From: Akkermansia muciniphila
GTDB lineage: Bacteria; Verrucomicrobiota; Kiritimatiellia; RFP12; JAAYNR01
NCBI GenBank assembly: GCA_945870025.1
Contig: CAMBQN010000005.1
Span: forward strand, 62,001 to 126,000
Direction of reading: 5' to 3'
DNA length: 64,000 nt
Under the pieces are notes generated by a model, which was not told the DNA's origin, did not search any database, and saw nothing but the letters and a program-made list of their open reading frames with translations. The first letter of the stretch is position 1. Every line of letters starts with the position of its first letter. Below are positions 42,302-51,425 of this stretch, in pieces. A program made the position numbers and the translations under genes.

Positions 42302-43207
42302 CTAAAACCGCCGCTGCGAGACCTCTGGTTTTTGCCGCCAGCGGCGGTGGAACCAGAGGTATTGCTCGGGATAGTTTCGGATGTACTCGGCGAAGTGCCG
42401 ATTGATGGTGTCCAGAATGGTCACGGTGTCGCGTTCGCGATCTCCCGTCAGCTCGAAGGTCAGCGGTTCGGAGAGAACCCCATGGTAGCGGAGCGGTCCG
42501 GTGCGAACGAAGGCCCCGACGACCATCGGGTGGCCGGTGGCTAGGTAGAGACGGGCGGGCGATGTGTGGATGCTGGCGGGGCGCCCCAGAAAATCGAGCC
42601 AGATGCCGTGGCGGCCCGCGTGCTGATCTGCGACCAGGGCCAGAATCCGACCCTCCTTCCACCGTTTGATTAGTGAAGAGGAGAATCCTTTCTTGTTGGA
42701 ATGGATCTCGACGTCTTTGCGCAAATGACTTTCGATGAACCGTTGCGCCAGCGGGTTTCTCATGGGGCTTGCCAATGCCATCGTTGGCTTGAGGGCGGTG
42801 AGGAGGTGTACGCCGACTTCCCAGCAGCCGAGATGGGGCGTGATCACCATGACGGGCTGCCCCGGCTTTTCGAGCAGAGCGCGCGAGGCCTCGGGAAAAT
42901 CGGTGGTTACGTGCAGCTTGATATGTTCCGGCGTCAGAAACTCAGATACCTTGAGACCTTCTAGGAGATGCCCCACGAAATGCCCCATCGAGGCACGAGC
43001 AATGCGCTCGGCACCCGCGACATCCGTCGCGATGCCGGCCTTCAGCACGTTCTCAATCGCGATCCGTCTGCGGTTGCCAGTCCACGGAAAGGCGAAACGG
43101 CCGACCGCCGCACCCAGCGGATAAGCGCGCTTCGCGGGCAACAGGCGGAAAAGAGCCCAGAAGAGGCGCACGCCGAAATAAAGGGGATAATGAACAATCG
43201 AACTCAT
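42302..43207 (-). CDS. lpxL: Lipid A biosynthesis lauroyl-type acyltransferase (LpxL/HtrB family)
   Basis: 301 residues. An N-terminal membrane anchor (YPLYFGVRLFWALFRLLP) is followed by the acyltransferase core with the catalytic HX4E motif (ITPHLGCWEVG), a second block (LVADQHAGRHGIWLDFLGRP) and the family end YLWFHRRWRQKP. LpxL adds a secondary acyl chain to Kdo-lipid IVA, so this organism makes lipid A. It overlaps the upstream TPR gene by 4 bp (ATGA) and is the last gene of the minus-strand envelope cluster. Confidence 0.9.
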   Translation of the reverse strand: MSSIVHYPLYFGVRLFWALFRLLPAKRAYPLGAAVGRFAFPWTGNRRRIAIENVLKAGIATDVAGAERIARASMGHFVGHLLEGLKVSEFLTPEHIKLHVTTDFPEASRALLEKPGQPVMVITPHLGCWEVGVHLLTALKPTMALASPMRNPLAQRFIESHLRKDVEIHSNKKGFSSSLIKRWKEGRILALVADQHAGRHGIWLDFLGRPASIHTSPARLYLATGHPMVVGAFVRTGPLRYHGVLSEPLTFELTGDRERDTVTILDTINRHFAEYIRNYPEQYLWFHRRWRQKPEVSQRRF

Positions 43208-44337
43208 GGGGTGTTGCCGGGCTCGCTTTTCTTTTGCATCGGCGTCAGAAAGTCGTCTAAAGAGACATCCTGCCGCACGAGTGCGTCCAAAGAGGGAAGC
43301 ATATAGTCTTTGGCGGCGATGAGCAATAACTGTTCGTAGAAATGGTCGCGCTGTGCCGTGTCGCCTGCGGCGGCGGCCGCGCGCAAGGCGTGGAGGAGGT
43401 GGAACCCGTAGAGGCGGCGAGTCGTGGACGATGGACTATCCGCATACTGTTGCTCCAGCAGATGCAGGAGGGCTGGCAAGACGGCGGAGTGGGGCGGGAC
43501 AGCGCCCGAGAGGGCCGGGTCCCGGCCGTAAAGCGCCATCAGGGCGTGGCAGGCGAGCCGGCGGCATTTGAACCGCTCGGTTCGGTCGACGGCATTCGTC
43601 ATGCCGGACCACGCCCAGTAGAGGGCATGACTCTCAGCCGTGCGCCAGTCCAGTGGCCCCGTCTGTGACTCGATGACGGCGACGCGGACCGTGTCCAGCT
43701 TGAAGGTTGCACACACCGCATCACGCGCAGCCCCGGCGGCAGGGAAGGCGCCCTCCGGACCGAACATCGGCGCGGTCTCTGCCGCAAGGAACCGGCGGTA
43801 GGCGGGCGCCGCGTCGTCCAGGGTGCCGCCAATCTTGTTCAGGTAGAGCCACGCCAGTTCGCGGCAGAGCTGGGCGTCGCCGGGGTTCCATGCGAGCGCG
43901 TCGTCCCGCAGCAGCCGGAGTCCGTGCCAGACCCATCGCACGCGATCTTCCGGCCGCAGCATCATGGCGCTGATGTTGTAGGAGAGATTCCAGGCGTTAT
44001 ACACCCAGGCCTCCGCTGCGTAGGGGTCGAGGCTGGTGATCCAGCTCGACAGTTGGACCAGTTCGAAATAGCGCCCCTCCCACTGAAGGCGGTCGGCGCG
44101 GAGCCAGAGCGCCTCTGCGGCAAGACCGCGAAAAGCGCCCAGGCCGACGACCACGAAGGCCAGCGCGGGCGGCGGCTCGGACGGGCGGGGCGCGATGCCC
44201 GCGCCGCCCGTCCGCCGCCGCTCGGCCAGCGCGTGGTTCTGGACCGAGGCGAAGGCGAGTAGCGACGCAACGCCCAGCCCCGCCAGCACGGAGCAGGCGA
44301 GCGGGCGGACGGACCGGATGATGTCGGACTTCTCCAT
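43204..44337 (-). CDS. Membrane-anchored TPR-like protein of an ABC-exporter cluster
   Basis: 377 residues from ATG 44337, with GGAG 10 bases upstream. A signal anchor (VRPLACSVLAGLGVASLLAF) and a second hydrophobic stretch (ALAFVVVGLGAFRGLAAEAL) precede TPR-like helices (YFELVQLSSWITSLDPYAAE, WNPGDAQLCRELAWLYLNKI). It lies directly downstream of the ABC permease and overlaps lpxL. It may be an accessory factor for the exporter; the family was not recognised. Confidence 0.65.
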   Translation of the reverse strand: MEKSDIIRSVRPLACSVLAGLGVASLLAFASVQNHALAERRRTGGAGIAPRPSEPPPALAFVVVGLGAFRGLAAEALWLRADRLQWEGRYFELVQLSSWITSLDPYAAEAWVYNAWNLSYNISAMMLRPEDRVRWVWHGLRLLRDDALAWNPGDAQLCRELAWLYLNKIGGTLDDAAPAYRRFLAAETAPMFGPEGAFPAAGAARDAVCATFKLDTVRVAVIESQTGPLDWRTAESHALYWAWSGMTNAVDRTERFKCRRLACHALMALYGRDPALSGAVPPHSAVLPALLHLLEQQYADSPSSTTRRLYGFHLLHALRAAAAAGDTAQRDHFYEQLLLIAAKDYMLPSLDALVRQDVSLDDFLTPMQKKSEPGNTP

Positions 44338-44342
44338 CGGCG

Positions 44343-45659
44343 TCAGGCTCCGTTCTCGCGGCGTTTGAGGACACTGGCGGAAATACACGCCAGCAGGGCG
44401 GGGATGGCGATAAAGCCGACCCCCAGCGGCTGTGCCAGACTACGCAATGGGATCGCCTCGCGCCGGGTGAGTTGCGTGATCGGCGCAGTGGATAGCAACG
44501 GTTGTGTGACCGCACCGGCGCAGCGGACGATCTGCAGCCCGAAGCGCTCGCCAAGACCCGACGCCTCGGTGAGGTCCGCCGCGTCGGCCGTCGCGCGGGA
44601 ACCGAGAAGCGCGAGCAGAATCAGCACAACCGCAGCGAAGGAAGCTACCGGAAAGGAGAAGCAGCAGCCGAGGGCCAGGCCGCAGGCGGCCAGCGCGGCC
44701 AGCACGGCCAACAGCAGGAGGGCGGCGCATGCGAGGTTGCGCCCGAATGATCCGTCCGGAAGCAACAAGGCCAGATTGCGTCCGGGATGCAGGAACAGCG
44801 GTGAGCGGGCACTCGGATCCAACTGGAAGGCGACTTCAATCAGCCCGCCGGGGTCGGTGGTGAACGGAGGCAGCGCCCGCAGCAGGGGTTCGCCCGCCAT
44901 CAGCGTCTCATGAACCTCGAACGGGGCTTCCGCCGCGGACGGCGAAACGGCCTGCGCGTACAGCGTCAGAGCGGACTCCTCGTGCAGGCCATACTGCGTT
45001 TCGAACACCGCGCGCACCGTCGGCGCGATCCCTGTCGCGTGGTGGGGCAGGCGGAAGCGCCACGCCTGCTTCTCGCCGGGCTGGATCAGGGTATAGCGCG
45101 TGCGGGCCTCTTGGATGAGATCGGCGCGCAGTTTGGCCACGGGACTATTCGCCGGCAGCCGGCCTTCCGCGCGGAGGGTCTGCAACGCTTGCTCGGCCTC
45201 CTGGACCGGGTCGGGCAGGATGCACGGCACCACCCGGTCGCACCGCCTCCAGTCGCCGGGCAGCGTGGGCGCGCGGATCAGAATCTGGAGCCGCAGACCC
45301 ACCACGACGGCGCCTAGCAGAACCGCGTTGAGCGCCACAATCCCCAGCCATTTCCCAAACCAGAGTTCGAGGGGCCGGACGGGCTTGACCACCGTGAGGG
45401 TGGCGGTGCCAGCGCTGCGTTCGGCAGCGACCGCCGCGCAACCGGCCCAGAGCGACGTCGCCGCGAGCAGGAAGAAGCAGACACCCAGCGTGTGTCCGAC
45501 CAGCAGCGTGAACGTGCCCTGGGCGGTGCCGTCGCCGCGTATCCAGCCCGGAAGCCCCGCAAGCGCCAGCAGCAGAAGGGCGGCGAGCGTCAGCACCATG
45601 CGCGAGCGAATCGCAGCGCGGATGGCCAGCAGGGCGATGGCGAAGATGCGCGGGATCAT
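44343..45659 (-). CDS. ABC-2-type permease with large extracytoplasmic domain
   Basis: 438 residues. An N-terminal membrane helix (RSRMVLTLAALLLLALAG) is followed by a helix pair (FTLLVGHTLGVCFFLLAATS), a periplasmic part of about 200 residues, then helices around 300-335 (LACAALLLLAVLAALAACG) and a C-terminal helix. The SAGTATLTVVKPVRPLELW block is typical of ABC-2 permeases. It overlaps the ATPase gene by 4 bp. With the other permease (46.6 kb) it likely forms a heterodimer. Substrate unknown. Confidence 0.75.
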   Translation of the reverse strand: MIPRIFAIALLAIRAAIRSRMVLTLAALLLLALAGLPGWIRGDGTAQGTFTLLVGHTLGVCFFLLAATSLWAGCAAVAAERSAGTATLTVVKPVRPLELWFGKWLGIVALNAVLLGAVVVGLRLQILIRAPTLPGDWRRCDRVVPCILPDPVQEAEQALQTLRAEGRLPANSPVAKLRADLIQEARTRYTLIQPGEKQAWRFRLPHHATGIAPTVRAVFETQYGLHEESALTLYAQAVSPSAAEAPFEVHETLMAGEPLLRALPPFTTDPGGLIEVAFQLDPSARSPLFLHPGRNLALLLPDGSFGRNLACAALLLLAVLAALAACGLALGCCFSFPVASFAAVVLILLALLGSRATADAADLTEASGLGERFGLQIVRCAGAVTQPLLSTAPITQLTRREAIPLRSLAQPLGVGFIAIPALLACISASVLKRRENGA

Positions 45660-46600
45660 GCAGGCCCCCGTCGGGCCGATCCTGCGGCGGCCCCGCCGAT
45701 GCCGGTTTTTTGGAGGAACGGCGCCGGTCGGAAATGGGTCAGAACAGAGGATTTGCCAGAAGCCCGCGCCACCACGTCGAGAAAGTAGGATTCGAGCGAG
45801 ACGGTGGGGTGGTCGGCGATGACGTCACGGTTCAGGCGCGCCGCAAGCTCGGCGCGCAGGGGTTCGGCTTCGGCGTCAGAGAGGTTGGCGATCAGCAAGC
45901 GGGTGGTGTCGGCGCGGACGAGCAGGTCGCCCACGGCCCCCTCGGTCTGGACCAGCCCGCGGTGCATGATGGCCACGCGGTCGCAGACGTGCTCGACGTC
46001 GGCGAGCAGATGCGAGGTCATCAACACGGTCACGCCGCCATTGGCGAGCGCGCGAACCAGATCTTTCACCTCGCGACAGGCGACGGGATCAAGCCCGGAG
46101 GTGGGTTCATCCAGAATCAGCAGGTCCGGCGCGTTGATCAGCGCCTGGGCGATGCCGACACGACGCGCCATCCCCTTGGAAAAACCGTCGATCGGGCGAT
46201 CGGCGACATCGGCGAGGTCGACCATCTCCAGCAGCGCCTCGCCGCGTTCGCGGCACGTGCGGCGATCGAGGCCGAAGAGTGATCCATAGTAGCGGAGGGT
46301 TTCGCGTGGGGTCAGGAATCGGTGAAGATGAGTGTTTTCGGGAAGATAGCCGATGCGGTGCTTGATGAAAATGTCGGAGGGTGGTCGGCCGAGGACGCTG
46401 ACCGTTCCCGCGGTCGGGTGCAGGAGGCCGAGTAGCATCTTGATGGTCGTACTTTTTCCTGATCCGTTCGGCCCCAGCAGACCGAACACCTCACCGGGCT
46501 GGATCGTCAGGTTCAGCGAGTCCACCGCGCAAACGGTGGGCCGCCGCCAGAAGTCGCGGAAGATCTTGCGCAAGCCGGTTGTTTCGATCACAGGGGTCAT
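45656..46600 (-). CDS. ABC transporter ATP-binding protein
   Basis: 314 residues. Walker A is LLGPNGSGKSTTIKMLLGL, the signature is FSKGMARRVGIAQAL and Walker B is LLILDEPTSGLDP; the Q-loop and H-loop (LMTSHLLADVEHV) are present. The sequence is of the CcmA/NatA type that pairs with ABC-2 permeases, which flank it on both sides. The C-terminus past residue 260 is Pro/Ala-rich and probably dispensable. Confidence 0.9.
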   Translation of the reverse strand: MTPVIETTGLRKIFRDFWRRPTVCAVDSLNLTIQPGEVFGLLGPNGSGKSTTIKMLLGLLHPTAGTVSVLGRPPSDIFIKHRIGYLPENTHLHRFLTPRETLRYYGSLFGLDRRTCRERGEALLEMVDLADVADRPIDGFSKGMARRVGIAQALINAPDLLILDEPTSGLDPVACREVKDLVRALANGGVTVLMTSHLLADVEHVCDRVAIMHRGLVQTEGAVGDLLVRADTTRLLIANLSDAEAEPLRAELAARLNRDVIADHPTVSLESYFLDVVARASGKSSVLTHFRPAPFLQKTGIGGAAAGSARRGPA

Positions 46601-46620
46601 GGAACCTCCAAACAGAAGCG

Positions 46621-47607
46621 TCAGTCAATATCGCGGGTGCGGAACAGGCCGACGCCCACACTGAGCGCGAGGGCGCAGCCAGCCGCAGCGAGCGCCGCAG
46701 CGCGGCCGATGTAAGACCAGGGCACCGTGCCGCCGCGTGCGAGGGCGTCGGCGAGCCAGTAGTGTTGGATATTGGGGAAGAGGCCAGCCAGCACCCCGCG
46801 CAGGGAGGCGGCGGGCGCGCCCGCCGACCACGTATCGGCGGCCAGTCCGGCGCCGAGGATCGCCGCGCCAGCCAGCAGCACGGCGCCGGTCGGGAGTCGG
46901 ACCGCCAGCGCGGCGCTCCAGGCCGCGAGCAACGCCAGCGCAAAGAAGAGCGGCAGGGCGACGGGAATCAGGCGAAGGTTCAAGCGGAGCGTGTAGGGGC
47001 CCCAGACCCCGGCGTGGCTCCAGAAGCCCGAGGCCAGAACCGTGAGCAGCAGGGCGGCCGGGACGAGCAGGAAAGTCGCAACCCCGAAACGGGCGCGGCG
47101 GCGGTTCTGCAGCAGCCCCGCAACCGCCAGCGCCGCCAGCGGCGCGAAGATGGCCCACTGCCGCAGGCGGACATCGGGGAGCCGATCCCAGGAATCGCCG
47201 ACCACAACCGTGCGGTCGGCGGCGGCCTCGGCGGCAAGCGTGGCGGCGGTCACCGAGATCCAGAAAAGTCCGCACACCAGGAGGATGCCGACATACTTGG
47301 CCGTCAGAAACACGCCGCGCCCGACCGGCTTGGACAGCGCGGCAGCGGCCGTTCCCGAGGCGCATTCGCGGTGGACGGCCGCTCCGGCGGCGGCGCAGCC
47401 GAGCGCCAGTCCGAAAACCAGCAGCGAGGCCAGTCCGCCATCACGGGCCAGCCGCCCCTCCTCGCCAAAGGCGTGGAAGTGAAAGAGGGGCGCGACCGAC
47501 GTCACGCAGACGGCGGTCAGCAGCACCAGAAGCGCCGCCGGCTCCTGAATCGCCTCGATGAACGTGGTGCGGACAATCGCCCGGAACGAACGGATGCGGT
47601 AAAACAT
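46621..47607 (-). CDS. ABC-2-type permease
   Basis: 328 residues from ATG 47607 with a G-rich ribosome site; longer frame from 47664 would overlap the lipoprotein gene. Six hydrophobic stretches: EPAALLVLLTAVCVTSVAPL, LASLLVFGLALGCAAAGAAV, KYVGILLVCGLFWISVTAAT, FAPLAALAVAGLL, VATFLLVPAALLLTVLASGF and a C-terminal AAALAAAGCALALSVGVGL. SGTAAAALSKPVGRGVFLTA is the matching block of the partner permease. It lies 20 bp from the ATPase. Confidence 0.8.
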   Translation of the reverse strand: MFYRIRSFRAIVRTTFIEAIQEPAALLVLLTAVCVTSVAPLFHFHAFGEEGRLARDGGLASLLVFGLALGCAAAGAAVHRECASGTAAAALSKPVGRGVFLTAKYVGILLVCGLFWISVTAATLAAEAAADRTVVVGDSWDRLPDVRLRQWAIFAPLAALAVAGLLQNRRRARFGVATFLLVPAALLLTVLASGFWSHAGVWGPYTLRLNLRLIPVALPLFFALALLAAWSAALAVRLPTGAVLLAGAAILGAGLAADTWSAGAPAASLRGVLAGLFPNIQHYWLADALARGGTVPWSYIGRAAALAAAGCALALSVGVGLFRTRDID

Positions 47608-47614
47608 CAGCCCC

Positions 47615-48220
47615 CTACATCCCAAAAACCGGGCGGGTGCTCGCTTTTCGGATTTCCTTCTCATCGGCCCAGACGATCTCGCCCGTCTTGAGGTCTTTCA
47701 GGATCATCGAGAACTTGTAGTACTGGTCGACCGTGCGGCCCGAAACGTTCTTGATTTCCGAAAGCGTCCCGGTGAGGTACATGTCCAGCGCCGTCTGCTG
47801 GCCAGCCTTGACCGCCTTCGAGGCATCGACCAGACCGAGCGTGTTCTCTTGATCAATCCGAGCGATGTCGGTGCCGACCGTGCCTGCCGAGGAACGGTCA
47901 ACAAAGCGGAACAGTCCGGCGCGCAGCAGTTGCATGCGCACGGAATCGGTGATGCTGATCATGTCGATGTGCTGGGTCGAGCGATTCTTCATCGGTTCGA
48001 TGTCCAAGACCGGCCGACGGTTGGCGACAAACTCCTTCACGCCCGGCGCGACGAGGAGCGATTCGACCATCTTCTCGACGGTGCGGCGCACATCCTGGGG
48101 TTCGAGTTGGGTTGTTGCGGCGGCGCGGTCGAGCGGCACTTCGCGGACGTTGGACGTGGCGCATCCGGACATCAGGGTGCCCAGAGCTAGAAACAAGAGG
48201 CAGGAGACGGGTGTTTTCAT
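47615..48220 (-). CDS. lpoB: LpoB-like lipoprotein (penicillin-binding protein activator)
   Basis: 201 residues from ATG 48220 with AAAGGA upstream. A lipobox (LMSGC) gives a lipidated Cys near 20. The mature part follows LpoB: VEKMVESLLVAPGVKEFV, PVLDIEPMKNRSTQHIDM, YYKFSMILKDLKTGEIVWAD and EKEIRKASTRPVFGM-stop. LpoB activates PBP1b from the outer membrane. As in E. coli, the ycfL gene is immediately upstream. This favours the assignment over a generic CsgG-like protein, but a function in peptidoglycan synthesis here is by homology only. Confidence 0.82.
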   Translation of the reverse strand: MKTPVSCLLFLALGTLMSGCATSNVREVPLDRAAATTQLEPQDVRRTVEKMVESLLVAPGVKEFVANRRPVLDIEPMKNRSTQHIDMISITDSVRMQLLRAGLFRFVDRSSAGTVGTDIARIDQENTLGLVDASKAVKAGQQTALDMYLTGTLSEIKNVSGRTVDQYYKFSMILKDLKTGEIVWADEKEIRKASTRPVFGM

Positions 48221-48257
48221 GGCAGTTTTTCCTTTATTCGGGTTGTAGTGAGATTGT

Positions 48258-48680
48258 TTATTCCGATTGGCTGGCTTCGCGGATGCGCAATTTGGATGAC
48301 ACGCCGGCTGCCGAATTGGCGACACCGGTGACGGTCACGGCGTCACGGCCTTCGAGGATCAGCGAGCGATACGGTTTCGTGTCGCCGTCGATCTCCATGC
48401 CATTGACGTCGAACCAGCAGATGCGGTAGTCCACCCGCACACGGGCGTGGCGGGTCGAGGCCAATGAGATATGGACGCGCTTGAGCCCATTCACGGTGTC
48501 GTAATTGACACCGGTCACATCGACGCGGCGTGCCAGACGGGTGTTATCCTCGTGGATCAGCGTGGCGCCCGTCAGGGTGTCGGTCTTGACCACGGTTCCA
48601 GCCGTGTCTGCACAGCCCGTCAGTCCGATCAGCCCCGCAGCGAACGCGGCGGAGAGGGCCAGGTGTTTCAGGAATTTCAT
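48258..48680 (-). CDS. ycfL: YcfL-family lipoprotein (DUF1425)
   Basis: 140 residues from ATG 48680 (MKFLKHLALSAAF). The lipobox is GLTGC (Cys near 22). The mature part is a beta-sandwich-like domain with the YcfL blocks LKRVHISLASTRHARVRVDY, RICWFDVNGMEIDGDTK and VTVTGVANSAAGVSSKLRI. In E. coli ycfL precedes lpoB in the same order. Its exact role is unknown. Confidence 0.8.
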   Translation of the reverse strand: MKFLKHLALSAAFAAGLIGLTGCADTAGTVVKTDTLTGATLIHEDNTRLARRVDVTGVNYDTVNGLKRVHISLASTRHARVRVDYRICWFDVNGMEIDGDTKPYRSLILEGRDAVTVTGVANSAAGVSSKLRIREASQSE

Positions 48681-48705
48681 GGAGTGCATCCTTTCGTGTG
48701 TGGTG

Positions 48706-50184
48706 TTAGGGTTGAGACAGAAGCCGTTGATAGACCGGCGGTTCGCCCGAGCCGGACAGTGGCGCGGTGGCGACGCAGCGGAAGCCTCCCGGATCGGCCA
48801 GCCAGATCAGGCGCGTTTCGCCGGCGGCCACCGTTACCGGAACCTCCAGGACGGCGCCGGTCGCGGTGTTGCGGAAGCGGAGGGTGTGTTGCCCGGGTTC
48901 CACCGGTCCGCGGTACAGATGGGTGACCATGGGGATCAGGTACCAGGCGCGTGTGTCCGAGGTAGTTGCCAGCGACGATGCCGCATTGGCGAGCATCACG
49001 CCATATTTGACGTAGTTGTTGCCCGCATGATTGGCAACTTGTTGCGCGGCCACGCGGGTTGCCGCGCGGGTGACGTTGCGGATGACCACGCCCGGAATCT
49101 TGTCCCGCAAATCCCGATACGCCAGCGACTGCAGGTAGACGGCGGGCGCGGTCGTGCCCAACGCCGCGCCCTCGGCGGTGATCTCCAGCGGCGCGGGCAT
49201 GTAGACCGGATCGTCATAGTAGGGGAAATCGACCGCAACCAGCGTCAGGCCGATCGGGATCGGGATCTTCACCGTCAGCCGCCGCGAAATCAAACCCTCC
49301 TCGTAAAGCACCACGATTTCGGTCTTCGATCGGACGAGCGTGGCTGCGTCGATGTGGTGTTGCGCCACCAGCGACTCAAATGTTTGCGTGTCCTGCGTTC
49401 GCAGCAGGCGGAAGAAATCCCGCATCACCGTCGGGTTTTGCGGAACGAGTTCCCAGGCCTTGCGGTAACTCAGCGCGGCATTCGCCGCATCCCCCTGCGC
49501 CTCGAACATCAACCCACAGAAATACCATGCCAGCCCGTTCTCGTACGAACTGCGGGTCCGCTCCAGCACCGGCGCCATAGCCGCGAATTTGTTCGTGACC
49601 GCGCCCATGGCTTTTTCGTGCGATGCATCGGCCTCCTGCTGCGCCTTTTCCACATCCTTCGCGTAACGCTGGGCGATCTGATCCTGGGCGAAGACGGTGC
49701 GACGCGCCTCGACGCCAGCCCCTTCGCGGTCGCCGGCAAAGAGGTAGTTGAGCGTCTGATAGTGGAGGGTCTGGATCAGTTCGTAGGGCGACGGCTCATA
49801 GGCGCGGACCGTGTCGTCGGCAACGGTGGATGCGACCACCGTCGCGCCCACCGCGCCAAACTGGACCACCGGACCAGACTCGGTCTCGGTGATCATCCGG
49901 TCCAGCACGGCGGCGAACTCCGAGCGGCTACCGGCGAAATCACCGGTGAGCATCTTGATCCGGCCGGACTCGATGCATCCGAGCTGCTGGTCGCTGCGCG
50001 ACTGTTTCATCTCGCCGGACCACGCCAGCGCGACCGTGGCATCACCGGTATGAAGTGCGTTGATCGCCAAGAGAGCCTTGGTGCTGTGGGTCGTGCAGCC
50101 GGTCAGGCCCAACACGCTCACGCATGTCACCCAAGTCACCGATGCCAGCAAGGACATCTGTTTGCAAAGGCTTGGCATAAGCAT
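48706..50184 (-). CDS. COG3014-like TPR lipoprotein of the LpoB/YcfL cluster
   Basis: 492 residues. The lipobox is LTGCTT (Cys near 30). Helical repeats occupy about 40-280 (ENGLAWYFCGLMFEAQGDAA, AALSYRKAWELVPQNPTVMR), then a beta-rich region with YYDDPVYMPAPLEI, and near the end VEPGQHTLRFRNTATGAVLE, a carbohydrate-binding-like strand block. This is the layout of the COG3014 family that often lies next to LpoB/YcfL-like genes. Function unknown; probably an outer-membrane assembly or cell-wall factor. Confidence 0.75.
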   Translation of the reverse strand: MLMPSLCKQMSLLASVTWVTCVSVLGLTGCTTHSTKALLAINALHTGDATVALAWSGEMKQSRSDQQLGCIESGRIKMLTGDFAGSRSEFAAVLDRMITETESGPVVQFGAVGATVVASTVADDTVRAYEPSPYELIQTLHYQTLNYLFAGDREGAGVEARRTVFAQDQIAQRYAKDVEKAQQEADASHEKAMGAVTNKFAAMAPVLERTRSSYENGLAWYFCGLMFEAQGDAANAALSYRKAWELVPQNPTVMRDFFRLLRTQDTQTFESLVAQHHIDAATLVRSKTEIVVLYEEGLISRRLTVKIPIPIGLTLVAVDFPYYDDPVYMPAPLEITAEGAALGTTAPAVYLQSLAYRDLRDKIPGVVIRNVTRAATRVAAQQVANHAGNNYVKYGVMLANAASSLATTSDTRAWYLIPMVTHLYRGPVEPGQHTLRFRNTATGAVLEVPVTVAAGETRLIWLADPGGFRCVATAPLSGSGEPPVYQRLLSQP

Positions 50185-50193
50185 TTCTTCGCG

Positions 50194-51417
50194 TTAGTTC
50201 GGCACGATCGTGGTGACGGTCTTCTCGGCCTTGTTGCCGATCGAGACATCGCGCCAGGCGGCTGTGTCAAAATTGACCTTCACGCCCTTCTGCGCCAGGG
50301 CTTCGGCATAGGTCACGGCTGCCAGTGCGCGGAAACGCTCCAGTGACTGATACTGCTTCAGTCCAGCATCCGACAGTTCCAGCGCCACGCGGAAGGTCGC
50401 GCCCTCCTGGATGTTCACGGTCTGCTGCCAGTCCTTCATCCAGGGACGCGAGACGCGGAGCTGATGCAGTCCTGGCGTGCAGGAGAATGATCCGGGTGAC
50501 GAACCCACCGTCGCGCCATCCAGCTCGACCGTGACGCCGCCAACCAGGCGGCGCATCTCGGCCAGCAAATCGTTCGGCGCACGCACCCCCGACTCCAGCC
50601 CCTGGATCAACTCATCCACGGTCGTGGTGACCGAGAATTTCGCCTGCCCCGAGGCGAGCGAAGCGGGGCGCCACGCGGACGCCTTGGCGGCGATCGAGGT
50701 CCCGGCCTCCTGAACCCAGGCATCCAGGAGATCATTGTAATACGCCGTTGCATTCGCGCCTTCGGCGCTCGCCGCAGGAACCGGCGAGCGGCGTGTCCAG
50801 TTTTCGCCGTAAACGGAGGCGCCGGTTGCGGCGTCGCTCACCTTGACCGACATCCGCAGGGTGAAGGTGACGATCGGCTGATCGCCCGCGGTCCGCGTCG
50901 CGCGGTCCGCGCCAATGATCGAGGTGGTCATCAGATAATCCACGCCCAACATCTGCGCCACACGCACAGCCGAACCGCCCGTGAAAACGCCGCTGACCAA
51001 GCCGGCGCGCTCCTCCTCGGAGGTCACCTTGAACCGGGTAAAGCCATCGGCGATCTCGGTCTTGTCCAGCACGATCAGTCCCGCGCCGGCCAGTTCGGCG
51101 CTCAGGCGGTCGCGCACGCCATCCACCAGATCGTCCAGTCCGGGCGTTTTGGTCTGGTTCTTCACAAAGATGGCAATTTTTGGGTTTGACGCCGGTTTGG
51201 GCTTGGACGCGAGGGTCGCGGACCGCTGCGCATCAATCGAAACAATGTCCATCCCAGGATTGGCCGCCAGGATACGCTCCTTGAATGCCTTCAATTCGGC
51301 CGATTCATCTGGTTTCACGGCCTCGCTGACCGTGACGCCTTGTGCCAGCGCGCGCACGCCGATAAGCCCCGCCGCCGCCAGCGTCAGGAACCTGTATAGA
51401 TGGGTTGTTTTTTGCAT
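50194..51417 (-). CDS. Secreted protein with CsgG-like domain and C-terminal PEGA domain
   Basis: 407 residues. The signal peptide ends near residue 25 (GVRALAQ). A domain from about 75 to 260 shows NPKIAIFVKNQTKTPGLDDL, LDKTEIAD and QMLGVDYLMTTSIIGADRAT, as in CsgG/FlgT-like lipoproteins that help envelope machines. A PEGA-type domain sits at about 295-350 (GGVTVELDGATVGSSPGSFS, LHQLRVSRPWMKDWQQTV). It lies 9 bp from the COG3014 gene. Its location in the cluster suggests an accessory in an LpoB-like assembly. Confidence 0.7.
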   Translation of the reverse strand: MQKTTHLYRFLTLAAAGLIGVRALAQGVTVSEAVKPDESAELKAFKERILAANPGMDIVSIDAQRSATLASKPKPASNPKIAIFVKNQTKTPGLDDLVDGVRDRLSAELAGAGLIVLDKTEIADGFTRFKVTSEEERAGLVSGVFTGGSAVRVAQMLGVDYLMTTSIIGADRATRTAGDQPIVTFTLRMSVKVSDAATGASVYGENWTRRSPVPAASAEGANATAYYNDLLDAWVQEAGTSIAAKASAWRPASLASGQAKFSVTTTVDELIQGLESGVRAPNDLLAEMRRLVGGVTVELDGATVGSSPGSFSCTPGLHQLRVSRPWMKDWQQTVNIQEGATFRVALELSDAGLKQYQSLERFRALAAVTYAEALAQKGVKVNFDTAAWRDVSIGNKAEKTVTTIVPN

Positions 51418-51425
51418 CAGTTTCC

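Noticed and set aside
48505-50346. 613-codon plus-strand frame opposite the lipoprotein genes
   Set aside because: Shadow of ycfL and the COG3014-like gene, which have lipoboxes and family motifs.
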